A DNA stretch of 36,582 nucleotides. Source: Streptomyces viridochromogenes (GTDB lineage Bacteria > Actinomycetota > Actinomycetes > Streptomycetales > Streptomycetaceae). The translations under genes and the position numbers were made by a program. The stretch spans positions 1 to 36,582 of the forward strand of contig NZ_LGUR01000258.1 of the NCBI RefSeq assembly GCF_001270495.1, in the 5' to 3' direction. Below are positions 7,607-17,112 of this stretch, in pieces. The notes beneath the pieces are model-generated. The model made no database searches. It was not told where the DNA came from and saw only the letters and a program-made list of their open reading frames with translations. Position 1 is the stretch's first letter. The number at the start of each line of letters is the position of its first letter.

Positions 7607-7953
7607 GGGGCATGCTCCGTGACCTGTTCCACCACGCTCTCCCCCGCACCGGCCTGCGACTCCCACTCCCAGGTCTCCTCCAGGCGCACCCGCCCGTCGG
7701 GAAGCTCCACCACCATGGACACGCAGTGGCCCGACGACGTCGTCCCGTCCCGCTTGAGCTGCACGTACCGGAAGTCCAGCCGGTCGCCGTCCCTGGTGCC
7801 GACCAGGTGCCCGCGTACGACGTCGCCACCCGTGTACTCCGCCCAGATCTCACCGTCCTTCTCGTGGTAGGTGAACCGGGTACGGGTACCCACCTGACCT
7901 GGGGCTTGGTCCGCGACGGGGGCGAGGACGAGGCCGTCGAGCGAGCGGGCCAT
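7603..7953 (-). CDS. Conserved small beta-rich protein, function unknown
   Basis: The 116-residue product starts MARSLDGLVLAPVAD and then alternates short beta-prone strands (TRFTYHEKDGEIWAEYTG, GHLVGTRDGDRLDFRYVQL) with turns, ending in the acidic tail GESVVEQVTEHAP. The pattern suggests a small beta-barrel, lipocalin or FABP-like, but this is only an impression. I know close relatives in Streptomyces only as hypotheticals. A GGGAG Shine-Dalgarno sequence lies about 9 nt before the ATG at 7953. The gene is divergent from the TPP-riboswitch operon with 161 bp between starts, and its stop codon sits inside the operator of the downstream flavoprotein. Confidence 0.7.
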   Translation of the reverse strand: MARSLDGLVLAPVADQAPGQVGTRTRFTYHEKDGEIWAEYTGGDVVRGHLVGTRDGDRLDFRYVQLKRDGTTSSGHCVSMVVELPDGRVRLEETWEWESQAGAGESVVEQVTEHAP

Positions 7954-8010
7954 GGGTACGGGCTCCCTTACTGAGACTCATGGGGGCGGGCTAGGGTGGC
8001 CAACGTAGAG

Positions 8011-8103
8011 CACACGCGGGAGCCCGGACGCACCGGGCTGAGAGGGAGGCTGGCGGCCTCCGACCGTACGAACCTGATCCGGGTCATGCCGGCGAAGGGA
8101 GGG
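8011..8103 (+). promoter_or_regulatory. TPP riboswitch (THI box)
   Basis: The sequence carries the conserved thi-box core: GGGCTGAGAGG around 8036-8046, GACCGTACGAACCTGATCC around 8062-8080, then GGGTCATGCC and GGCGAAGGGAGG up to 8102. The 3' end of the aptamer (GGGAGG) is itself the ribosome-binding site of thiO, whose ATG follows at 8115. That layout fits TPP-dependent sequestration of the ribosome site, the usual mode in actinobacteria. No separate terminator stem is seen between the aptamer and the gene. A TAGGGT hexamer at 7992-7997 is the likely -10. Confidence 0.93.
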
Positions 8104-8114
8104 GCTGGACACCC

Positions 8115-9281
8115 ATGTCGCGTACGCGAACGTCAGACGTCCTCGTCATCGGGGGCGGGATCATCGGCCTGGTCACGGCGTGGCGGGCCGCGCAACGCGG
8201 GTTCACGACGGCCGTCGTGGACCCGGAGCCGGGCGGCGGGGCCGCCCAGGTGGCGGCCGGCATGCTGGCCGCCGTCACGGAACTGCACTACGGCGAGCAG
8301 ACCCTGCTCGGCCTGAACCTCGCCTCGGCCCGCCGCTACCCGGACTTCGCGGCCGAACTCACCGACCTCACCGGCCATGACCTCGGCTACCGCCGGTGCG
8401 GCACGCTCGCCGTGGCCCTGGACACCGACGACCGTGCCCATCTGCGCGAACTGCACACCCTCCAGCGCCGGTCGGGGCTGGATTCCGAGTGGCTGTCCGG
8501 GCGGGAGTGCCGGCGTCTGGAGCCGATGCTCGCACCGGGCGTGCGCGGCGGGCTGCGGGTGGACGGCGACCACCAGATCGATCCGCGGCGGCTGGCCGGG
8601 GCGCTGGTGGCCGCGTGCGAGGGCGCGGGCGTGGTCTTCCACCGGATGTGGGCGGAGCGCCTGTCCGTCGTACGGGAGAGGGCGGCGGGGGTCGTCACGA
8701 GCGACGGTACGACTCTGGCCGCGGGGCAGGTCGTCCTCGCGGCCGGCAGCCTCAGCGGGCGGCTGGCGGGCGTCCCGGACAACGTCCTTCCGCCCGTACG
8801 CCCCGTGAAGGGGCAGGTGCTGCGGCTGACCGTGCCGAAGCGGTACGCGCCGTTCCTGAACCGGACCGTGCGGGCGGTGGTGCGCGGCAGTCAGGTGTAC
8901 CTGGTGCCGCGCGAGAGCGGCGAGCTGGTCGTCGGGGCCACGAGCGAGGAGCTGGGCTGGGACACGACGGTGACCGCGGGCGGCGTGTACGAGCTGCTGC
9001 GCGACGCTCACGAGCTGGTGCCGGGCATCACGGAACTGCCGCTCACCGAGACGCGGGCCGGTCTGCGCCCCGGCTCCCCCGACAACGCGCCGTTGCTCGG
9101 CCCGACCGAGCTGGACGGGCTGCTGCTCGCCACCGGGCACTACCGCAACGGCGTGCTGCTGACGCCGGTCACCGGCGACGCCATGGCGCATGTCCTGACC
9201 ACCGGTGAACTCCCGGACGAGGCCCGTCCGTTCACGCCCGCGCGCTTCGGCGCCGCCGCACTCACGGAGCAGCCCGCATGA
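8115..9281 (+). CDS. thiO: Glycine oxidase ThiO
   Basis: ThiO oxidises glycine to iminoglycine (dehydroglycine) for thiazole assembly, using FAD and O2 and releasing H2O2. The 388-residue protein has the FAD-binding VIGGGIIGLVTAWRAAQRG motif at residues 11-29, a glutathione-reductase-like acidic strand end (VVDPEPGGGA), the mid-region substrate domain, and the C-terminal LLLATGHYRNGVLLTPVTG segment diagnostic of DAO/ThiO enzymes. It is the first gene after the TPP riboswitch and overlaps thiS by 4 bp (ATGA), indicating translational coupling. The context separates it from other D-amino-acid oxidases, so the assignment is strong. Confidence 0.95.
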   Translation: MSRTRTSDVLVIGGGIIGLVTAWRAAQRGFTTAVVDPEPGGGAAQVAAGMLAAVTELHYGEQTLLGLNLASARRYPDFAAELTDLTGHDLGYRRCGTLAVALDTDDRAHLRELHTLQRRSGLDSEWLSGRECRRLEPMLAPGVRGGLRVDGDHQIDPRRLAGALVAACEGAGVVFHRMWAERLSVVRERAAGVVTSDGTTLAAGQVVLAAGSLSGRLAGVPDNVLPPVRPVKGQVLRLTVPKRYAPFLNRTVRAVVRGSQVYLVPRESGELVVGATSEELGWDTTVTAGGVYELLRDAHELVPGITELPLTETRAGLRPGSPDNAPLLGPTELDGLLLATGHYRNGVLLTPVTGDAMAHVLTTGELPDEARPFTPARFGAAALTEQPA

Positions 9282-9490
9282 ACCTCCCGGTCATCATCTC
9301 GGTCAACGGCGAGCGTCGGCAGATCGAGCCCGGCACGGCTCTCGACACGCTCGTGCGATCCCTCACCGCGGCACCCTCCGGAGTGGCCGCCGCCCTCAAC
9401 GAAACCGTCGTCCCGCGCGCGCAGTGGTCCTCGACGCCCCTCTCCGAGGGGGACCGCGTCGAGGTCCTGACCGCCGTCCAAGGAGGCTGA
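9278..9490 (+). CDS. thiS: Sulfur carrier protein ThiS
   Basis: ThiS carries sulfur as a C-terminal thiocarboxylate to the thiazole synthase ThiG. The 70-residue protein has the ubiquitin-like beta-grasp pattern (IISVNGERRQIEPG at the start, VAAALNETVVPRAQW in the middle) and ends in the essential Gly-Gly. The ATG overlaps the thiO stop. Its own stop is followed by the AAGGAGG ribosome site of thiG, part of which lies inside the last codons. No thiF or other adenylyltransferase for ThiS is in the window, so activation must be done by an enzyme encoded elsewhere. Confidence 0.95.
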   Translation: MNLPVIISVNGERRQIEPGTALDTLVRSLTAAPSGVAAALNETVVPRAQWSSTPLSEGDRVEVLTAVQGG

Positions 9491-10288
<798 letters not shown>

Positions 10289-10394
10289 ACCCACGTTCGA
10301 TATAACGCCTTCGGCCGATGAGGCGTCCGTCACAGCTCGGCTGCAGTACCGGCCCGATCCCGGCCGAACCGGCAGGCGTGTCAGTGTCGGCTCG

Positions 10395-10400
10395 TACACT
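10395..10400 (+). promoter_or_regulatory. -10 element of the PASTA kinase gene
   Basis: TACACT ends 7 nt before the GTG at 10408, with no Shine-Dalgarno sequence in between, so a leaderless transcript is likely. No convincing -35 is seen 17-18 nt upstream. Confidence 0.45.
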
Positions 10401-10407
10401 CACCTGC

Positions 10408-12351
10408 GTGGATACGACCCTTCAGGACCCTCTGGTCGGGCAGGTGCTCGACGGCCGGTATCGCGTCGACGCGCGAATCGCCGTCGGCGGGATGGCCACG
10501 GTCTACCGGGCCCTGGACACCCGCCTCGACCGCGTGCTCGCGCTCAAGGTGATGCATCCCGCGCTGGCCGTGGACGGGGTGTTCGTCGAGCGGTTCATCC
10601 GGGAGGCGAAGTCCGTCGCCCGGCTGGCCCACCCGAACGTGGTGCAGGTCTTCGACCAGGGCACCGACGGGTCGTACGTCTATCTCGCCATGGAGTACGT
10701 CGCGGGCTGCACCCTGCGGGACGTCCTGCGCGAGCGCGGGGCGCTCCAGCCCCGGGCCGCGCTGGACATCCTGGAGCCGGTGCTCGCGGCGCTCGGTGCC
10801 GCGCACCGCGCCGGGTTCGTGCACCGGGACATGAAGCCCGAGAACGTGCTGATAGGGGACGACGGACGGGTCAAGGTCGCCGACTTCGGGCTCGTGCGGT
10901 CCGTGGACACCGTGACCAGCACCACCGGTGCCGTCCTCGGCACCGTCTCCTATCTCGCGCCCGAGCAGATAGAGCAGCCCGGCGCCGCCGACGCCCGCGT
11001 CGACGTGTACGCGTGCGGGGTCGTGCTCTTCGAGATGCTCACCGGTGACAAGCCGCATGACGGGGACTCCCCCGCCGTGGTGCTCTACAAGCACCTGCAC
11101 GAGGACGTCCCGGCACCCTCGTCGCTCGTGCCGGGGCTGGCGTACGAGCTCGACGAGCTGGTGGCGTCGGCCACAGCGCGCACCCCGGACATCCGCCCGT
11201 ACGACGCCGTGGCGCTGCTCGCGCAGGCCCGGGAGACGCGTGCCGCGCTCACCGCGGACCAGCTGGACGCGGTGCCGCCACAGGCGCTCACGGCGGAGCA
11301 CAGCAACGCCGACGACCGTACGAGTGTGATCCCGCGCGCGCTCAACATCCAGCGACCGCTGCCCGTGAACGAGGACGAGCCCGGCCCCGAGGCCGTCTTC
11401 AACCGGACCAGCCGGCTGGAGATGCCCCCGCCCTCGCCACCCCGGCGACGGTCGCGGACCCCGCGTGCTCCGCGCGGCCCGCTGGTGGTCGTCGCCGCCG
11501 TCCTGCTGGCCCTCGGCCTCGGCGTCGGTATCTGGTACATCAACTCCGGCCAGTTCACCGAGGTCCCGCCGCTGCTGTCCAAGACCGAGACGCAGGCCCG
11601 GGACCGGCTGAAGGACTCCGGGCTCGACGTCGGCAAGGTCGAGCGCGCGTACAGCGACACCTTCGAGCGCGGCACCGTCATGAGCACGGACCCGAAGTCG
11701 GGCGCCCGCATCCGGCACAACGACTCCGTGGGGCTGGTCCTCTCGCTGGGACCGGAGACCGTGAAGGTGCCCGATCTCCAGGGCTACCCGCTGGACAAGG
11801 CGAGGAGCGAGCTGAAGGAGGTCGGCCTGGAGCCGGGCTTCGTCAACCGGGAGTTCAACGACGACGTCACCAGGGGCTCCGTGATCTCCTCGGCCCCCGG
11901 GACCGGCACGAAGGTCCGCTCCGGATCAGCGGTCAAGCTCACCGTCAGCAAGGGCAGCCCGGTGGACGTCCCGGACGTCACCGGCGCGAGCCCGGCCGAC
12001 GCCAGGGCCGACTTGGAGGAGGCCGGTCTCAAGGTGCGGATCGCCCCCGCACGGGTCAACTCCGAGTTCGACGCGGGCCAGGTCGCCCAGCAGACTCCGG
12101 CCAGCGGCAAGCAGGCCGCCGAGGGTGACACCGTCACCCTGACGCTGTCCAAGGGCCCCGAGATGATCGAGGTCCCGGACGTGGTCGGCGACAACGTCGA
12201 CGACGCCAAGGCCGCGCTGGAGGCCGCCGGCTTCGAGGTCGACGAGGACCGCGGCCTGCTCGGACTGTTCGGCGACACGGTCAAGAAGCAGTCCGTGAAG
12301 GGCGGAAAGACGGCGCCCAAGGGGTCGACGATCACGATCACCATCCGCTGA
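10408..12351 (+). CDS. pknL: Transmembrane Ser/Thr protein kinase with four PASTA repeats
   Basis: The 647-residue product has a Hanks-type kinase domain (about residues 18-280): glycine loop AVGGMATVY at 25-33, ATP-anchoring Lys47, catalytic HRDMKPEN with Asp141, DFG at 159-161 and an APEQ activation-segment end. A Pro/Arg-rich juxtamembrane stretch (PPPSPPRRRSRTPRAPRG, near 346-363) is followed by one membrane helix, near 365-385. Four consecutive PASTA repeats fill the extracellular part, each opening with a V-P-x-(L/V/D) motif. PASTA kinases bind muropeptides or lipid II and govern growth and cell-wall synthesis. The GTG at 10408 is chosen because the longer frame adds non-conserved residues and TACACT precedes it. 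I call it PknL because of the nearby Rv2175c-like gene and class II DAHP synthase, as in M. tuberculosis; a second PknB-like paralogue is the alternative. Confidence 0.9.
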   Translation: MDTTLQDPLVGQVLDGRYRVDARIAVGGMATVYRALDTRLDRVLALKVMHPALAVDGVFVERFIREAKSVARLAHPNVVQVFDQGTDGSYVYLAMEYVAGCTLRDVLRERGALQPRAALDILEPVLAALGAAHRAGFVHRDMKPENVLIGDDGRVKVADFGLVRSVDTVTSTTGAVLGTVSYLAPEQIEQPGAADARVDVYACGVVLFEMLTGDKPHDGDSPAVVLYKHLHEDVPAPSSLVPGLAYELDELVASATARTPDIRPYDAVALLAQARETRAALTADQLDAVPPQALTAEHSNADDRTSVIPRALNIQRPLPVNEDEPGPEAVFNRTSRLEMPPPSPPRRRSRTPRAPRGPLVVVAAVLLALGLGVGIWYINSGQFTEVPPLLSKTETQARDRLKDSGLDVGKVERAYSDTFERGTVMSTDPKSGARIRHNDSVGLVLSLGPETVKVPDLQGYPLDKARSELKEVGLEPGFVNREFNDDVTRGSVISSAPGTGTKVRSGSAVKLTVSKGSPVDVPDVTGASPADARADLEEAGLKVRIAPARVNSEFDAGQVAQQTPASGKQAAEGDTVTLTLSKGPEMIEVPDVVGDNVDDAKAALEAAGFEVDEDRGLLGLFGDTVKKQSVKGGKTAPKGSTITITIR

Positions 12352-12408
12352 GCAAGGCCGTCCCCGGCCGGTGGTCGGGCGGGCCGGACCGCATGACACC
12401 CTGAACGG

Positions 12409-13311
12409 GTGAGAAGTCAGCAGTCCGGCACCGCCCTCGCGGGCCCCTCCCGCAACCCCGTCGGCGGCCATGTCCCCGTGGCCGGCGGCCTCAGCTCCGT
12501 CGGGCTCGCCTACGCCCACGACCTCAAGGCCGAGACGGTCCAGGTCTTCGTCGCCAACCCGCGCGGCTGGGCGACGCCGGCCGGGAATCCGCGCCAGGAC
12601 GAGGAGTTCCGCGCGGTCTGCCAGGCCGAGTCGATCCCGGCGTATGTGCATGCGCCGTACCTGATCAACTTCGGCTCGCACACCGAGGCGACCGTCGAGA
12701 AGTCGGTGGAGTCGCTGCGGCACTCGCTGCGGCGCGGGCGGGAGATCGGGGCGCTCGGCGTGGTCGTGCACACGGGCAGCGCGACCGGCGGCCGGGAGCG
12801 TTCGGTGGCTCTGAAGCAGGTACGGGAGCACCTGCTTCCGCTGCTCGACGAGCTGACCCACGACGACGACCCGTTCCTGCTGCTGGAGTCGACGGCGGGC
12901 CAGGGCTTCTCGCTCTGCTCGCGGACCTGGGACTTCGGGCCGTACTTCGAGGCGCTGGACGCCCATCCGAAGCTGGGCGTGTGCCTGGACACCTGCCACA
13001 TCTTCGCCGCCGGCCATGACCTGACCGGCCCGTCCGGCATGCACCAGACGCTCGACCTGCTGGTGGCCACCGTCGGCGAGGGACGGCTGAAGCTGATCCA
13101 CGCCAATGACTCCAAGGACGTCGTCGGCGCCCACAAGGACCGGCACGAGAACATCGGCGCGGGTCACATCGGCGAGGACCCGTTCCGGGCGCTGATGACG
13201 CACCCGGCGACCGAAGGCGTACCGCTGATCATCGAGACGCCCGGCGGGAAGGAAGGGCACGCGGCGGACGTGGAGCGGCTGAAAAAACTTCGGGACGCAG
13301 AGCCCCGTTAA
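12409..13311 (+). CDS. Endonuclease IV-like (AP endonuclease family 2) TIM-barrel protein
   Basis: The 300-residue protein has the metal-binding landmarks of the endonuclease IV/xylose-isomerase-like fold: HAPYLIN, VVVHTGSATGG, LLLESTAGQG, LDTCHIFAAGHDL, LIHANDSK, DRHENIGAGHIG and IIETPGG. These supply the His, Glu and Asp ligands of the trinuclear zinc centre, in the order found in deoxyribonuclease IV. The likely role is incision at abasic sites in base-excision repair. Some genomes label these as sugar-phosphate isomerases, but the complete ligand set favours the nuclease. The start is GTG at 12409, 57 bp after the kinase; I see no strong ribosome site, so the start is less certain than the product. 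Confidence 0.88.
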   Translation: MRSQQSGTALAGPSRNPVGGHVPVAGGLSSVGLAYAHDLKAETVQVFVANPRGWATPAGNPRQDEEFRAVCQAESIPAYVHAPYLINFGSHTEATVEKSVESLRHSLRRGREIGALGVVVHTGSATGGRERSVALKQVREHLLPLLDELTHDDDPFLLLESTAGQGFSLCSRTWDFGPYFEALDAHPKLGVCLDTCHIFAAGHDLTGPSGMHQTLDLLVATVGEGRLKLIHANDSKDVVGAHKDRHENIGAGHIGEDPFRALMTHPATEGVPLIIETPGGKEGHAADVERLKKLRDAEPR

Positions 13312-13314
13312 GGA

Positions 13315-13331
13315 ATACCCCAGGGGGGTAT
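13315..13331. promoter_or_regulatory. CsoR-type copper operator
   Basis: ATACCCC-AGG-GGGGTAT is a perfect 17-bp inverted repeat with a 3-nt centre. It matches the G/C-tract palindromes flanked by AT that I know as binding sites of the copper-sensing repressor CsoR in Streptomyces. It starts just after the endonuclease IV-like stop codon and lies 48 bp before the DUF4396 start. TACGGT (13331-13336) adjoins it and could be the -10, which would put the operator in the promoter spacer. The palindrome is certain; the CsoR assignment is inferred from similarity. Confidence 0.7.
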
Positions 13332-13379
13332 ACGGTTCTTGCTCGATGCGGGAACCGTGACCTGACATTGGGGGCAGTG

Positions 13380-13865
13380 ATGCAGCACGAAGCACACACG
13401 GCACACGATCACCGTCAGCAGGCGGTCGCCGCCGGCAGCTGGTCGATGGCCGTCCAGGCCACCCTGCACTGCCTCACCGGCTGTGCCATCGGTGAGGTGC
13501 TGGGCATGGTGATCGGCACCGCGCTCGGCTGGAGCGACGTCCCGACGCTGATCCTCGCGGTCGTCCTGGCCTTCTTCTTCGGCTACGCGCTCACCCTGCG
13601 CGGAGTGCTGAAGGCGGGCGTCGGCCTGCGAGCCGCGCTCAAGGTGGCGCTGGCGGCGGACACCCTGTCCATCGCCGTGATGGAGCTGGTCGACAACGGC
13701 GTGATCGTGCTGTGGCCGGGCGCCATGGACGCCGGGCTCACCGACCCGCTGTTCTGGTGGGTGCTGGCGATCGCACTGGCCGTCGCCTTCGTCCTCACCA
13801 CGCCCGTCAACAAGTGGATGATCGGCCGCGGCAAGGGGCACGCGGTGGTGCACCAGTACCACTGA
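13380..13865 (+). CDS. DUF4396 membrane protein with His-rich N-terminus
   Basis: The 161-residue protein begins with a His-rich stretch (MQHEAHTAHDHRQQ; four His in the first 12 residues) followed by about four membrane segments, roughly residues 24-50, 55-75, 85-110 and 122-145. C31 and C35 lie in the first helix (LHCLTGCAIGE), and KWMIGRGKGH follows the last. This matches DUF4396, a family with no established activity that I know of. A GGGGGCAG ribosome site precedes the ATG at 13380. The His-rich N-terminus, the Cys pair in a membrane helix and the CsoR-type operator together suggest copper handling or copper stress. That role is inference. The downstream neighbour is convergent. Confidence 0.8.
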   Translation: MQHEAHTAHDHRQQAVAAGSWSMAVQATLHCLTGCAIGEVLGMVIGTALGWSDVPTLILAVVLAFFFGYALTLRGVLKAGVGLRAALKVALAADTLSIAVMELVDNGVIVLWPGAMDAGLTDPLFWWVLAIALAVAFVLTTPVNKWMIGRGKGHAVVHQYH

Positions 13866-13887
13866 ATCCCGGCGCGGGGACCAGGAG

Positions 13888-14520
13888 TCAGAGCTCGGGC
13901 CCGTCCCCGGGCTCCTCCTGGTACGAGTACCGCTGTTCCTTCCACGGGTCGCCGATGTTGTGGTAGCCGCGCTCCTCCCAGAAGCCGCGGCGATCGGCGG
14001 TCATGTACTCCACGCCCCGGACCCACTTCGGCCCCTTCCAGGCGTACAGATGAGGGACGACCAGACGGAGGGGGAAACCGTGCTCCGCGGTGAGCAGTTC
14101 GCCGTCCTTGTGGGTGGCGAAGATCGCGCCCTCGGCGGCGAAGTCGGCGATGCGGAGGTTGGAGCTGAAGCCGTACTCGGCCCACACCATCACATGGGTG
14201 ACCGCAGGCGCGGGCGGGGCGATCTCCAGGATCGTCCGGGCCGGAATGCCGCCCCACTCCGCACCGAGCATGCTGAACTTGGTGACACAGTGCAGATCGG
14301 CGAGGACGGTCGCGTAGGGCAGAGCCGTGAACTCCTCGTGGGTCCAGCAGTGCTTCTCGCCGTCGTCAGTGGCCCCGAACACCCTGAAATCCCAGCGTTC
14401 GGGCCGGAACTTGGGGACGGGGCCGTAGTGCGTGACGGGCCAGCCGCGCTGCACGCGCTGTCCCGGCGGAAGCTCGGAGTGCGCTGCTGCTCCACCTTCA
14501 CGCTCCACCGGCTGACCCAT
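13888..14520 (-). CDS. Sulfite oxidase-like molybdopterin oxidoreductase
   Basis: The 210-residue protein has the oxidoreductase molybdopterin-binding fold: WDFRVFGATDDG, FTALPYATVLADLHCVTKFS with Cys78 as the expected Mo-ligating cysteine, MVWAEYGFSSNL, TAEHGFPLRLVVPHLYAWKGPKWVRGVEYM and a C-terminal GYHNIGDPWKEQRY. That is the Moco domain alone, without the dimerisation or heme domain of animal sulfite oxidase. I see no Tat or other signal peptide, so it is probably cytoplasmic, unlike MsrP/YedY. The start at 14520 is an ATG with a GGATGGAG stretch just upstream; the frame extends to 14571. The substrate is unknown. Neighbours are a metal-related membrane protein and iron-storage genes. Confidence 0.85.
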   Translation of the reverse strand: MGQPVEREGGAAAHSELPPGQRVQRGWPVTHYGPVPKFRPERWDFRVFGATDDGEKHCWTHEEFTALPYATVLADLHCVTKFSMLGAEWGGIPARTILEIAPPAPAVTHVMVWAEYGFSSNLRIADFAAEGAIFATHKDGELLTAEHGFPLRLVVPHLYAWKGPKWVRGVEYMTADRRGFWEERGYHNIGDPWKEQRYSYQEEPGDGPEL

Positions 14521-14694
14521 GACTCCATCCTGACAGACCTGGGGCAGTGCACCTGACCACACCCTCCCCAATTCACCTCATAACGGACTAAGCATGCCCT
14601 TACTTACTAAGTGAAGACTTACTGGACGATCTTCTCCGCCAGTGGAATCATGCGGCGCATCCTGCCAGTTCCCCCCGTGGAAGGAGCCTCTGCG
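14521..14694. other. Intergenic region upstream of bacterioferritin
   Basis: This divergent spacer is more A/T-rich than its surroundings around 14578-14625. It contains an 11-bp near-palindrome, ACTTA-C-TAAGT (14602-14612), flanked by further CTTACT copies at about 14599-14604 and 14617-14622. No iron box like that before bfd is seen. The cluster may be a regulatory site for bfr, but I do not recognise it. Confidence 0.3.
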
Positions 14695-15171
14695 ATGCAG
14701 GGCGACCCCGAGGTCCTCGAATTCTTGAACGAGCAGCTGACCGGCGAGCTGACGGCGATCAATCAGTACTGGCTGCATTACCGGATCCAGGACAACAAGG
14801 GCTGGACGAAGCTCGCCAAGTACACGCGTGAAGAGTCCATCGACGAGATGAAGCACGCGGACAAGATCACCGAGCGCATCCTCATGCTGGACGGCCTGCC
14901 GAACTACCAGCGCCTGTTCCACGTACGGGTCGGCCAGACGGTCACCGAGATGTTCCAGGCCGACCGACAGGTCGAGGTCGAGGCGATCGACCGCCTCAAG
15001 CGCGGTATCGAGGTGATGCGCACCAAGGGCGACATCACGTCCGCGAATCTCTTCGAGTCGATCCTCGAGGACGAGGAACACCACATCGACTACCTGGACA
15101 CACAGCTGGAACTCATCGACAAGCTGGGTGAGGCGCTCTACCTCGCGCAGCAGATCGAGCAGCCGAGCTAG
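14695..15171 (+). CDS. bfr: Bacterioferritin
   Basis: Bacterioferritin stores iron as a ferric mineral in a 24-subunit, heme-containing shell. The 158-residue protein has the standard length and the complete set of key residues: ferroxidase ligands Glu18, Glu51 and His54 at their canonical numbers, the heme-ligating Met52, and the second-half ligands in LFESILEDEEHHIDYL. The ATG at 14695 follows an AAGGAG ribosome site. An open frame reaches upstream to 14611 but its residues do not belong to the family. The gene converges on bfd with only 20 bp between the stops, so the storage protein and the ferredoxin that releases its iron are paired but separately controlled. Confidence 0.97.
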   Translation: MQGDPEVLEFLNEQLTGELTAINQYWLHYRIQDNKGWTKLAKYTREESIDEMKHADKITERILMLDGLPNYQRLFHVRVGQTVTEMFQADRQVEVEAIDRLKRGIEVMRTKGDITSANLFESILEDEEHHIDYLDTQLELIDKLGEALYLAQQIEQPS

Positions 15172-15191
15172 GGCTCCAGGAGGCTGACGAG

Positions 15192-15416
15192 CTAGGCCGC
15201 GTCCGCCAGGTCGGTCAGCACCGGCTGGCCCTGGTCGGCCAGCTCACGGCGGGGGCACGCACCCCGGCCCAGGATTGCCTGGATACGGCGTACGCACGAA
15301 CCGCAGTCCGTGCCCGCCTTGCAGGCGGACGCTATCTGGCGGGGCGTACAGGCGCCGTCCTCCGCGTGCTGCTTCACCTGCTGCTCGGTGACACCGAAGC
15401 AACTGCACACGTACAC
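15192..15416 (-). CDS. bfd: Bacterioferritin-associated ferredoxin (Bfd-like [2Fe-2S] protein)
   Basis: Bfd donates electrons to bacterioferritin heme to mobilise stored iron. The 74-residue product has the BFD-type [2Fe-2S] cluster signature, Cys4-x-Cys6 (VYVCSCFGV) and Cys38-x2-Cys41 (GTDCGSC), plus the conserved helix ending TPRQIASACKAG. Two further cysteines, Cys23 and Cys32, lie outside the cluster pattern. The frame is open back to 15563, but GTG at 15416 has a textbook GGAGGT at 15424-15429 with 7-nt spacing, which decides the start. An iron box 49-67 bp upstream predicts induction under iron starvation, the logical opposite of bfr. It converges with bfr. Confidence 0.93.
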   Translation of the reverse strand: MYVCSCFGVTEQQVKQHAEDGACTPRQIASACKAGTDCGSCVRRIQAILGRGACPRRELADQGQPVLTDLADAA

Positions 15417-15464
15417 GCGGACCACCTCCCGCCGGGATCGAAGTCGTGCCATCCCCTTGATCGG

Positions 15465-15483
15465 TGAGGCTAACCTAACCTTA
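15465..15483 (-). promoter_or_regulatory. Iron box (DmdR/IdeR-type operator) for bfd
   Basis: On the minus strand the 19-mer TAAGGTTAGGTTAGCCTCA matches 15 of 19 positions of the DtxR-family consensus TTAGGTTAGGCTAACCTAA. It lies upstream of the bfd start, between it and the aroH terminator. In Streptomyces such boxes are bound by DmdR1 when iron is replete, repressing the gene. Confidence 0.8.
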
Positions 15484-15506
15484 CCCGCCACACAGGAACC
15501 GCAAAA

Positions 15507-15550
15507 GTGGGGTGGGGCGCGGATCGTATGTGATCCGCGCCCCACCCCAC
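15507..15550 (-). terminator. Rho-independent terminator of the DAHP synthase gene
   Basis: A perfect 19-bp G/C-rich stem (15507-15525 with 15532-15550) and a 6-nt loop is followed on the minus strand by TTTT (15503-15506). It begins 23 bp beyond the DAHP synthase stop codon at 15573 and separates that gene from bfd. Confidence 0.92.
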
Positions 15551-15572
15551 ACGCCGGTAACAACCGAACCGG

Positions 15573-16928
<1,356 letters not shown>

Positions 16929-16931
16929 TCA

Positions 16932-16937
16932 ACATTA
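16932..16937 (-). promoter_or_regulatory. -10 element of the DAHP synthase gene
   Basis: TAATGT on the minus strand ends 6 nt before the GTG at 16925 without an intervening ribosome site. No clear -35 is present at 17-18 nt. Confidence 0.45.
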
Positions 16938-17021
16938 CGGGGTCGTGTCGGGCGTCCTGCCCCATGCCCAGCAATTGAGACACGAGGTACACGACTCGGA
17001 CAGGGAGGTTCGGACATGGGG

Positions 17022-17027
17022 TAGGGT
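17022..17027 (+). promoter_or_regulatory. -10 element of the trp leader
   Basis: TAGGGT ends 7 nt before the trpL ATG at 17035, predicting transcription from about the first base of the leader peptide. I recall the same arrangement being described for the Streptomyces venezuelae trpEG attenuator. Confidence 0.6.
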
Positions 17028-17034
17028 GCCTCGC

Positions 17035-17091
17035 ATGTTCGCGCACTCGACCCAGAACTGGTGGTGGACCGCTCATCCGGCGGCCCACTGA
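17035..17091 (+). CDS. trpL: Trp leader peptide (18 residues, three consecutive Trp)
   Basis: ATG at 17035 opens an 18-codon frame, MFAHSTQNWWWTAHPAAH, ending in TGA at 17091. Three adjacent TGG codons at positions 9-11 are the sensor of charged tRNA-Trp. When Trp is scarce the ribosome stalls here and the downstream terminator (17113-17146) is prevented from forming; when Trp is plentiful the terminator forms and trpEG is switched off. The peptide is not expected to have another function. No ribosome site precedes it, so it is probably translated from a leaderless mRNA. It is too short to be found by ordinary gene calling. Confidence 0.92.
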   Translation: MFAHSTQNWWWTAHPAAH

Positions 17092-17112
17092 CTGCGCGTA
17101 CGACAGACTTCG

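Noticed and set aside
10305..10326. Terminator after thiG
   Set aside because: Only a 6-bp stem with a 10-nt loop and no T-run; not strong enough to annotate as a separate feature.
13315..15483. A dedicated metal-resistance or encapsulin-type operon
   Set aside because: The DUF4396, sulfite oxidase-like, bfr and bfd genes are on alternating strands with separate regulatory sites, so they do not form one operon, and no encapsulin shell gene is present.
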